From assembly GCA_963855995.1 (NCBI GenBank), contig OY979721.1, positions 16,037,893 through 16,101,892 on the forward strand: a DNA stretch of 64,000 bases, written 5' to 3'. Position 1 is the stretch's first letter; each line of letters opens with the position of its first letter. The notes below the pieces were generated by a model. The model was not told the origin of the DNA and ran no database searches. It was given only the letters and a program-made list of their open reading frames with translations. This document shows, piece by piece, positions 36,001 through 41,267 of this stretch. The position numbers and the translations under genes were made by a program. The DNA is from Muricea muricata (taxonomy: Eukaryota > Cnidaria > Anthozoa > Malacalcyonacea > Plexauridae).

Positions 36001-37114
36001 CCACCAGATGTCCTAGAAGCAGCAGCTGCTCTCTCTTATTTGCGTATACCATTACGTTGGGTACAGCTAGCTGGTCACTCATCTCCTCCTGCCTCATGGA
36101 GTCTGTCTGCTTGGTTAACAGATTTACAGAACAGACATTCTCATATCGAACGACTTGTCACACAGGTGTGTTGTGCAATACTTGGGTTTCACTAGGACAT
36201 TTTACAGTAAATCTGAGTGGGGGTCAACGCAAAATGTTTTAATGATTATACTGTACAGAAGTGAACAAATCTCACGAAATTGTACATATTTGCTGCCAAA
36301 CAAAAGTTCAACACATGCAGTGAGAAATTATTTTCCTCCAATGACTGTGTATCGATTTGGACTTGACCCCCAGTGAAATTCATGACGTCACATGAAACCC
36401 AAGAATAATGGTTTACTTCTCACTAGACTTATTTTTAAAGAAAAAGCTATGTTTTGTTCTCTTTCCAGGGACGAGATCGCGTTCCTGCTTACTGGCTTGG
36501 AGCATTCTTCAATCCTAAACGCCTCCTTGCTATCGTCAAGCAAGAAGCGATACGAAATTTTGAAAGTAGCGGACGATCTTCCGTTATGGAGTTGTTCGTA
36601 TTACAGAGCGACATCACGGGCAGGGATAAAGATCATGTAAGTTGAGGCTTGAACACGTTAAAATTTCTGTGAAGCAGAAACGGTATCTAAAATCATGTGG
36701 TTTGGGGAGTGGAAAGCAAAGAATTCTCACCATTAGCATTGTGAGCGATTTTATTCAGCTTTTTGTGAACATTTTTGTCCGTTTCAGCTACGTGAACCGC
36801 CGCTTGAAGGAATCTTCGTCTATGGTTTGTATATGTGGGGCTGTGCTTGGGAGAAGACTACGGGCGATCTTATGGATGCCTCACCTAGACACGGTCCCAC
36901 ACCTTTACCTGTCATCCACCTAACTGTTGTACCGCAGTCTGAGAAACAAACCTTAAATGACCCACAGAGGGCTGCTGTATCCTACTCTTGTCCCTGTTAT
37001 CCATCAAGGATTTCTCCTCGAGATCCTGTGCTGCAGTTAGATATTGATAATAAAGATGTTTCGGCCAGTCGTTGGCCCCTGCGTGGTTTGTGTGCCACAT
37101 TAAGACCATTTTAA
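66..37114 (+). CDS. DNHD1: Divergent dynein heavy chain, DNHD1-like (5' partial)
   Basis: About 90 exons joined by GT..AG introns encode roughly 4,700 residues ending at a TAA at 37112-37114. The order is DHC tail, linker, AAA1-AAA4, stalk with microtubule-binding domain, AAA5, AAA6 and C-terminal domain, so this is a dynein heavy chain motor. The first bases (ag|gtaaaac) look like the end of an upstream exon, and the N-terminus lies outside the window. Canonical hallmarks are eroded: the AAA1 loop NPGYAGR is absent, AAA4 has no P-loop lysine, and AAA5 and AAA6 are only loosely conserved. Length and degeneracy fit DNHD1, which in mammals acts in the sperm flagellum. That assignment is inferred from divergence, not from an alignment; another divergent axonemal DHC is the alternative. 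Exons are detailed in the module entries below. Confidence 0.85.
1110..1543. mobile_element. MITE/foldback element in dynein intron
   Basis: The two ends are inverted copies: the left begins ccatagagattataaataac and the right is its reverse complement, about 28 bp identical. A second inner pair (ggcaaatccaagtcccg near 1181 and its near-complement near 1449) makes most of the element self-complementary. No coding capacity. A target-site duplication is not clear. It lies in the 812-1933 intron. Confidence 0.75.
1569..1657. mobile_element. Small foldback element, family A
   Basis: An inverted repeat of about 30 bp: ttctttcactggctgaaaca on the left and its near-complement ending gaaagaaactatac on the right, with about 25 bp between. 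Related copies occur at 2834-3004 and, in part, at 63880-63920. Confidence 0.6.
2460..2590. repeat. Partial copy of a foldback family (family B)
   Basis: Contains ggttgtacgaaaggtggata followed by atccatcggatggcgat, the inverted end sequence of the elements at 15695-15912 and 21346-21570. Only one end is recognisable. Confidence 0.4.
2834..3004. mobile_element. Foldback element, family A
   Basis: The left end aaggtataggttctttcgct and the right end (agaagaacctatgcctt) are imperfect inverted repeats over about 42 bp. They resemble the 1569-1657 element. It lies in the intron before the 3099 exon. Confidence 0.5.
4965..5052 (-). repeat. Degenerate tRNA-like sequence (SINE head or tRNA relic)
   Basis: On the minus strand a box A (tagctcagttgg) is followed 30-odd bases later by ggtacgattcc, a one-mismatch box B, then ccac and an imperfect acceptor complement (accacg...agtgg). 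The T-stem has one mismatch, and I could not fold a convincing anticodon stem. It lies in a dynein intron. A functional tRNA is unlikely; a SINE-derived head or pseudogene fits better. Confidence 0.5.
6117..6541. other. Intron, nothing recognised
   Basis: A 425-bp intron between linker exons. I see no repeat pair, RNA gene or ORF of interest. Confidence 0.5.
7275..7436. mobile_element. MITE family C, copy 1
   Basis: A 162-bp element whose ends ttagggaggttcagatttga and tctgaacctctctaa are inverted repeats of about 20 bp. The interior holds ttaaacaatttgattggtta. A close copy is in an MPP8 intron at 49313-49474. Confidence 0.75.
7955..8135. repeat. Possible SINE-like fragment
   Basis: Contains ggggttcgattctaag (box B-like), then a stretch with cacggggttttttcagtttc. 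I found no box A, so this is only suggestive. Confidence 0.25.
9384..9711. other. Intron with (AG)n microsatellite
   Basis: A 328-bp intron. A run of AG dinucleotides lies at 9609-9624; otherwise nothing is recognised. Confidence 0.6.
10487..10799. other. Intron with one MITE-end-like stretch
   Basis: A 313-bp intron. The sequence tcagtgggggtcaa near 10573 matches the ends of the candidate element at 36215-36390, but no partner end is visible here. Confidence 0.35.
11420..11664. mobile_element. Candidate MITE with 18-bp inverted ends
   Basis: The sequence gagatatttcactttga at 11424 has its complement tcaaagtgaaatatctc at 11644. The sequence between is AT-rich with weak extended pairing. It sits in the 11363-11824 intron. 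Confidence 0.45.
12292..12310 (+). repeat. Poly(G) tract
   Basis: An uninterrupted run of 19 G in a short dynein intron. Other G/C runs are at 52405-52417 and 52817-52834, also non-coding. Confidence 0.9.
14120..14388. mobile_element. MITE family D, copy 1
   Basis: The left part (gatctgatcttgagtaaaag, then caaatagaaatccatttt) is the inverted counterpart of the right part (aaaatggatttctatttg, ending gtgttttcagatcaact). A second copy of similar length lies in an MPP8 intron at about 49876-50137. It fills much of the 13968-14583 intron. Confidence 0.7.
15695..15912. mobile_element. Foldback element, family B
   Basis: Left end gcgctatccaccggatagtg; right end cactatccggtggataacac. A further copy is at about 21346-21570 and a partial one at 2460. 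Just outside the right end is tttcgtacaaccg, also seen beside the other copies. Confidence 0.65.
15990..16275. repeat. Hairpin-bearing dispersed repeat, family E
   Basis: It starts with a stem-loop (cgtgttgtatcagcatatac ... its near-complement gtatatctgatacaacacg), then a tail containing agacgagaaaatcaaag and tttcttttgtgttttcttta. The tail is shared with 23830-24115, so this is a dispersed repeat of unknown class. Confidence 0.5.
17479..17733. mobile_element. MITE family F, copy 1
   Basis: Ends ccggttgtatcaaaggcgtt and gcctcttatacaaccg are inverted repeats with internal subterminal gtggataag/cttgtccac. The reverse complement of 35580-35818 matches this element along its whole length, so the two copies lie in opposite orientation within the same gene. 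The interior includes caggtcaaataaatttagct. Confidence 0.8.
18730..18857 (-). pseudogene. Relic of a LINE reverse transcriptase C-terminus
   Basis: Read on the minus strand, codons ending at the stop 18730-18732 give SKMWNAFPDEIRKTLKVL and then LQLFKTIECPTFIYVLK. WN.lP..IR....l..FK is the usual end of non-LTR retrotransposon (Jockey/CR1/RTE-like) polyproteins. Nothing upstream of it is recognisable, so this is a 5'-truncated copy in a dynein intron. Confidence 0.55.
19262..19595. other. Intron, nothing recognised
   Basis: A 334-bp intron between AAA2 and AAA3. I see no element or ORF of interest. Confidence 0.5.
19596..21753 (+). other. AAA3 module
   Basis: Exons: 19596-19665, 19838-19952, 20094-20198, 20285-20385, 20619-20774, 20950-21024, 21112-21282, 21601-21753. 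Walker A is LLVGPEGAGKSCL (near 19892) and Walker B is LSVFIEDLNLPEADTYG (near 20318), close to the dynein consensus FIDDLNMP. Later signatures are RHFAVFCLP, HYRFNLRDVARVFQ (near 21240) and WQHEVQRVMGDRIS. AAA3 is the main regulatory nucleotide site in cytoplasmic dynein. The usual glycine-rich loop after AAM.PP is replaced by MNTSFKSPATGCR. Confidence 0.8.
21346..21570. mobile_element. Foldback element, family B
   Basis: Left end gatagcgctatccaccgggc; right end ccatcagctggacaacgctat, followed by cgcctttcgtacaccc. It is related to 15695-15912, with weaker pairing. It lies in the intron before the 21601 exon. Confidence 0.55.
22834..23150. other. Intron, nothing recognised
   Basis: A 317-bp intron inside AAA4 with no recognisable repeat or RNA. 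Confidence 0.5.
23830..24115. repeat. Dispersed repeat family E, copy 2
   Basis: Shares gccgagaaaatcaaggcaaa and the tail ending cttctttgtgtttttgaatg with 15990-16275. The 5' part has a weaker imperfect hairpin. It lies in the 23634-24161 intron, which also holds a C-rich tract. Confidence 0.45.
25430..25620. mobile_element. Candidate MITE, ends like family F
   Basis: The left flank ggaccggttgttcgagttag and the right flank cttttgaacaacctcccccc are inverted over about 12 bp and resemble family F ends, but the interior is unrelated to the 17479 and 35580 copies. Confidence 0.45.
25687..25797 (+). pseudogene. Relic of a LINE reverse transcriptase C-terminus
   Basis: Plus-strand codons from 25690 give FSYNGAKLLNVIPEDL, then NSFCKSFSSTASQLFG and TAA at 25795. 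This matches the YsG..LWN.lP..l......FK ending of LINE-type polyproteins. It is a truncated relic in the stalk intron, on the opposite strand to the one at 18730. Confidence 0.55.
26518..26686. mobile_element. MITE family G, copy 1
   Basis: Left end ttagtagaatcatactagca, right end attctactaa, with interior caaatgctgtaatttgattg and tactctactcgctatct. The left half is nearly identical to 61158-61348 in a CDC5L intron. Confidence 0.7.
27310..27550. mobile_element. MITE with about 60-bp terminal inverted repeats
   Basis: The left end (aatagaccttacccataatg, then acgtcatttagtagttaagc) and the right end (acatgcttaactactaaatg, ending gggtatagtctatt) are inverted repeats over about 60 bp with few mismatches. 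The interior is AT-rich. It lies in an intron within the microtubule-binding domain. Confidence 0.8.
27907..28380. other. Intron with (CATA)n microsatellite
   Basis: A short CATA repeat at 27909-27929; the rest of this 474-bp intron shows nothing recognisable. Confidence 0.6.
29105..29508. mobile_element. Long near-perfect foldback element
   Basis: Two arms of about 190 bp are reverse complements around a short loop near 29300-29312 (ttttgatacaattttagctg). The outer ends are atttgcatgttagactaact and agttagtctaacatgcaaat; the inner stem is gtggtaactttttcctcgcg. It is non-coding and fills most of the 29058-29587 dynein intron. Confidence 0.9.
30741..31076. other. Intron, nothing recognised
   Basis: A 336-bp intron in AAA5 with no recognisable element. 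Confidence 0.5.
32015..32102. repeat. Short degenerate repeat
   Basis: The word tagcaataaatgaat or a close variant recurs three times in about 90 bp of an AAA6 intron. Confidence 0.5.
32877..32976. repeat. Pentanucleotide microsatellite (ATACC)n
   Basis: About 20 units of ccata with a few interruptions (atcat, atata) in the intron before the 33002 exon. Confidence 0.9.
33381..33821. other. Intron with scattered short inverted words
   Basis: The words ttgcaacaag, cttgttgcaac and gacaagttt recur in both senses, which suggests an old repeat, but I could not define its ends. Confidence 0.3.
35580..35818. mobile_element. MITE family F, copy 2 (inverted)
   Basis: Starts ccggttgtatcaaaggcgtt and ends ggccttcgaacaaccggccc. 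Its reverse complement runs parallel to 17479-17733 throughout. It lies in the 35555-35955 intron of the dynein gene. Confidence 0.8.
36205..36392. mobile_element. Candidate MITE
   Basis: The sequence gagtgggggtcaa at 36215 and its complement ttgacccccagtg near 36363 form short inverted ends. The interior is AT-rich. It lies in the 36166-36468 intron. Related ends appear once at 10573. Confidence 0.4.
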
Positions 37115-37503
37115 TGGTAAATTAAGTATTTATTTGTACAAATTTCAACTTTTGTTGATAACAAATTTTGGATAGAAAAACATCGACATAACTATAGAAG
37201 ATTTTGAACGGTTCGTTTCTTTTTCTTCTCTTCTTTTTTCAACTATACAACAAAAATCAACCTGTTCAGGGTCGATGAAGACAGCATGTTATGCTGCACA
37301 TATTATTCAACAATATCTTTTTGGCGTTTGTTGAGCATGAATTCAGACTCAAAACTGCACATTATTCTATCCTCACGGATATAATATTCATTGTATGTTT
37401 TCTATCTAAAGTTTTCTTGCATATATTTTTTGAATGTATATCCAAGGCTTTATTATTTATTTGTCGTTTAATTACGTTAACTCTGTTGTTACATATTGGT
37501 AGT

Positions 37504-37509
37504 AATAAA
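37504..37509 (+). terminator. Poly(A) signal of the dynein gene
   Basis: AATAAA about 390 bases after the stop codon, so 37115 to about 37525 is read as the 3' UTR. No other gene feature is seen in the UTR. Confidence 0.55.
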
Positions 37510-37583
37510 TGTTAGCGTCTTTGCATTTTTTGTGAACTTTTCAAGGGTCTTGTGTTTAGCATGAAAATGTAAAAAAATACTTA

Positions 37584-37708
37584 GGCCTATTTTACGTGTC
37601 GCGTTGCAATCGCGTCGAGAACAATAGATGATAATGAAGTTGGCTCTGTCATTACCTATTGTTAGGATTGCACTCGACGAGACTGAAATGCGACGTATAA
37701 AACAGGCC
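37584..37708. mobile_element. Harbinger-like MITE (125 bp)
   Basis: The ends ggcctattttacgtgtcgcg and cgacgtataaaacaggcc form imperfect inverted repeats extending about 55 bp inward, and TTA flanks both sides (37581-37583, 37709-37711). A 3-bp TTA duplication is typical of PIF/Harbinger elements; no transposase is present. Confidence 0.7.
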
Positions 37709-37800
37709 TTATTACACCAAAAAAATGTTAAAATACTACACCCCCGGGCCTGTAATTCACTATAGCAAGAGGGAAATGAAGTACTGGGCGCTGTAATGTA

Positions 37801-38340
37801 TGGAAAGCCATAGCTGTCTTAAGTGATAAAACGTCATTTCATTAGGTGCTTTATACATTATATACGGTGCTTTAAACATGACATGCGGTGCTTTGAGTAT
37901 TATATGCGGTGCTTTAAACATTATATGCGGTGCTTTGAGCATTATATGCGGTGCTTTGAGCATTATATGCGGTGCTTTAAACATTATATGCGGTGCTTTA
38001 GACATTATATGCGGTGCTTTAAACACTATATGCGGTGCTTTAAACATTATATGCGGTGCTTCGAGCATTATATGCGGTGCTTTAAACATTATATGCGGTG
38101 CTTCGAACATTATATGCGGTGCTTTGAACATTATATGCTGTGCTTTGAGCATTATACGCAGTGCTTTCATCATTATACGCAGGTATTTCATCATTATACG
38201 CGGTGCTTTCATCATTATATGCGGTGCTTTCATCATTATACGCGGTGATTTCACCTTTGTACGCGGTGCTTTCATCATTATATGCGGTGCTTTCACCTTT
38301 ATACACAGTGCTTTGAACATTATACGCGGTGGTTCCAGCG
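37801..38340. repeat. Left arm of large inverted repeat, 21-bp satellite
   Basis: After a unique end (tggaaagccatagctgtctt) come about 24 tandem units of a 21-bp sequence around gctttaaacattatatgcgg. Units near the centre change to tttcatcattatacgc. The right arm (40343-41088) matches it in reverse complement, unit by unit, including the variant inner units. Because 21 is a multiple of three, several frames stay open; these are not genes. Confidence 0.9.
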
Positions 38341-38890
38341 TCATTATACTCAGTGAGCCAGTACCTTTGGTCAGCGTTGTGGAATGTTACACGATTCTGC
38401 TATACGTCATGTCATCAAGAATATCTAAACACTCATCGAATATTCATAGGGCGATCACGTGTCATTTCCTGCTTCGAAATTTACAAGTTGAGCGCAGTTA
38501 TAAAACGGTAAAATATATAAGACTTTTCTGGCGTTTTAAATCGAAAGTAAACCCAGGGCACAGTATAGGGTATAAACAGTAGGGCCACTCAGCAGTGCAA
38601 CATGTCCCCCTATTTTTATGCACGTATCTGGCCAGAATAATGGCGGAACGGCCAGTTCAGCGTTCCTATTGGCCAGAAAAGGCAATTGACTGGCCAGAAC
38701 CTGCATAATGAACATGCGTAATGAGACATGCGTGGAGACACAAACTTCAAAGGTTCCGACTCGAGTGGCCTTTCTGTTTATTTCTATTCTGTGCCCAGGG
38801 GGTTTGAAATATGGAACAAATACTGCAATCTTTAAATTTGGGGACTTTGCGTGGCCGATTTGAAGCACAGCGAATAGAACCGCAGGCAGT
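38341..38890. other. Spacer between the arms, no gene seen
   Basis: Unique-looking sequence with normal base composition between the left satellite and the A/T-rich core. It has a few ggccag words and no convincing exon. Confidence 0.4.
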
Positions 38891-40342
38891 TTTAAATTTA
38901 ATGGGAAAAAAATTGAAAAAAAATTTGGGAAAAAAAATTTGAAAAAAATTCGGGAAAAAATTTTGAAAAAAAATTTGGGAAAAAATTTTGAAAAAAGTTA
39001 AGGAAAAAAATTTGAAAAAAAAATCTGGAAAAAATTTTGACAAAAAAATTGGGAAATCATGAATAATTCATGATATTTCATGATTAATTCATGAATATTC
39101 ATGATAATTCATGAAATCATGAATAATTCATGAATTTTTCAGGAAAAAATCTTGAAAAAAATTCCGGAAAAAATTTTGAAAAAGAAATTGGGAAAAAATT
39201 TTTTGTCAAAACTTTTTCCTAATTTTTTTTCAAATTTTTTTCCCAAATTTTTTTTCAGAATTTTTTCCCAAATTTTTTTTTCAAATTTTTTTTCCCAAAC
39301 TTTTTTTCAAAATTTATTCCCAAATTTTTTTAGAATTCTTTTTCCAAATTTTTTTTTCAGAATTTTTTTCCAAATTTTTTTTCGAAATTTTTTCCCAAAA
39401 TTTTTTCCCAAATTTTTTTGGGAAATTTTAAAAAAAATTTGGGAAAAAAATTTTGAAAAAAAAAATTATTCATGAATGATTCATGAATAATTCATGAATT
39501 TTCCAGGAAAAAATCTTGAAAAAAAATTCAGGAAAAATTTTGAAAAAGAAATTGGGAAAAAAATTTTTGTCAAAACTTTTTCCTAATTTTTTTTCAAGAT
39601 TTTTTCCTGAAAAATTCATGAACTATTCATGATCATGAATTATTCATGATTTTCATTAATTATTCATGATTATTCATGAAATATTCATGAATTATTCATG
39701 AATATTCATGAATTATTCATGAATTTCCCAAAATTTTTTTCAAAATTCTTTCCAGAATTTTTTTTCAAGATTTTTTCCCAAATTTTTTTCAGAATTTTTT
39801 GTCAAAGTTTTTTGTCAAAATTTTTTCCCGAATTTTTTTCAAATTTTTTTCCCAAACTTTTTTCAAAATTTTTTCCCAAATTTTTTATTCAAAATTTTCC
39901 CCAATATTTTTCATGAATTATCATGAATTATTCATGAATATTCATGAATTATTCATGAATTTCCCAAATTTTTTTTTAAAATTTTTTCCAGAATTTTTTT
40001 TCAAGATTTTTTCCCAAATTTTTTTCAGAATTTTTTGTCAAAATTTTTTCCCGAAATTTTTTTCAAATTTTTTTCCCAAACTTTTTTCAAAATTTTTTCC
40101 CAAATTTTTTGTTCAAAATTTTCCCCATATTTTTGTCAATTTTTTTTTCGGAATTTTTTCCCAAATTTTTTTTTTAGAATTTTTTCCCACATTTTTTTTC
40201 AAAATTTTTTTCCAAATTTTTTTGTTCAAAATTTTCCCCAATATTTTTCATGAATTATCATGAATTATTCATGAATATTCATGAATTATTCATGAATTTC
40301 CCAAATTTTTTTTTAAAATTTTTTCCAGAATTTTTTTTCAAG
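38891..40342. repeat. A/T-rich satellite-like core with ATTCATGAAT palindromes
   Basis: Runs of the type aaaaaatttgggaaaaaatt on one strand switch to the complement near 39210 and again later, separated by blocks of the palindrome attcatgaat (39060-39130, 39465-39500, 39620-39725, 39910-39960, 40245-40300). The block starting attcatgaatttcccaaa recurs at about 39712, 39951 and 40290, giving higher-order repeats of about 240 and 340 bp. It is non-coding; the Phe/Lys-rich open frames are composition artefacts. Confidence 0.85.
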
Positions 40343-41088
40343 ATGATGAAAGCACCGCATATAATGATGAAAGCGCCGCGTATAATGATGAAATAACTGC
40401 GTATAATGACGAAAGCACTGCGTATAATGCTCAAAGCACAGCATATAATGTTCAAAGCACCGCATATAATACTCAAAGCACCGCATATAATGTTTAAAGC
40501 ACCGCATATAATGCTCGAAGCACCGCATATAATGTTTAAAGCACCGCATATAATGTTTAAAGCACCGCATATAATGTTTAAAGCACCGCATATAATGTTT
40601 AAAGCACCGCATATAATGTTTAAAGCACCGCATATAATGTTTAAAGCACCGCATATAATGCTTAAAGCACCGCATATAATGCTCAAAGCACCGCGTATAA
40701 TGTTTAAAGCACCGCATATAATACTCAAAGCACCGCATGTCATGTTTAAAGCACCGTATATAATGTATAAAGCACCTAATGAAATGACGTTTTATCACTT
40801 AAGACCATTGACATATATACATCTGGACTGCCAGCTCGGCTTTGAAAAGCGTTATCAAAGATGGCCGAAATATGAGAGTGTTTGCTCATGAAGTTGACTG
40901 CTGACCAGTATTTTTTGTATTATTTAAGAGCCAGCGATGTTCAATCACTCTCATATTCGTCATTTTTCGTCAGTATTCGTCAGCCTTCGTGATTTTCAAC
41001 TGATAACGCAAAATTCAAGCGAAAATATTGCGAGCAGGCAGTCCAGATGTATTTATGTCAATGCTTAAGACAGCTATGGCTTTCCATA
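40343..41088. repeat. Right arm of large inverted repeat
   Basis: Reverse complement of 37801-38230: about 21 satellite units, then gcacctaatgaaatgacgtt, a block matching the left arm, interrupted by a 258-bp MITE, then cagctatggctttcca. The arm starts abruptly at 40343 inside a satellite unit, where the A/T-rich core joins. Confidence 0.9.
40806..41063. mobile_element. hAT-like MITE in the right arm (258 bp)
   Basis: The termini cattgacatatatacatctg and cagatgtatttatgtcaatg are inverted repeats of about 30 bp with few mismatches. An 8-bp duplication, cttaagac, flanks it (40798-40805 and 41064-41071); 8 bp is the hAT hallmark. The left arm carries the same site once (gtcttaag, near 37815), i.e. 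unoccupied. No transposase. Confidence 0.85.
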
Positions 41089-41267
41089 GTAATGGCAGAG
41101 ACCACTGACCTCAATAATAACTTTAGTCGCCATTTTATCGCCGATAATTACGGGACATATATTTCGTGGTATTCGCATTCGATTCATCAAAACAAATTAA
41201 AGTGAGCGTAACAAATGAGAGGAGACAATGATACCCATTGAAAATCATTTCATTTATTTTCTATGCT
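41089..41267 (+). promoter_or_regulatory. Presumed 5' UTR/promoter of MPP8
   Basis: The 180 bases between the inverted-repeat arm and the first ATG hold tagtcgccattttatcgcc, which contains a YY1-like gccatttt word. No TATA box at a useful distance was seen. Assignment is positional. Confidence 0.3.

Larger units (their letters stand above)
34406..37114 (+). other. Dynein C-terminal domain exons
   Basis: Exons: 34406-34517, 34596-34726, 34903-35196, 35441-35554, 35956-36165, 36469-36636, 36788-37114. WLGAFFNPKRLLAIVKQEAIR (near 36490) is the dynein FWl.gFf.P.afl..vlQ..AR motif. The last exon has IFVYGLYMWGCAWEKTTGDL, PLPVIHLTVVPQ and a C-terminal CPCYPSR....RG block, the standard end of the C-terminal beta-barrel. 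The stop is TAA at 37112. Confidence 0.85.

Noticed and set aside
37760-38582. Long open frames on both strands (up to 234 codons) in the left satellite arm
   Set aside because: The 21-bp unit is a multiple of three and lacks stops, so all these frames merely repeat seven residues; the mirror frames recur at 40279-40891.
39152-40263. Phe/Lys/Asn-rich frames of 72-154 codons
   Set aside because: They follow directly from the aaaattt/gggaaa low-complexity DNA and overlap in several frames; no splice or domain support.
37801-41088. CRISPR-like regular array
   Set aside because: Units are head-to-tail without spacers, in eukaryotic DNA; it is a satellite.
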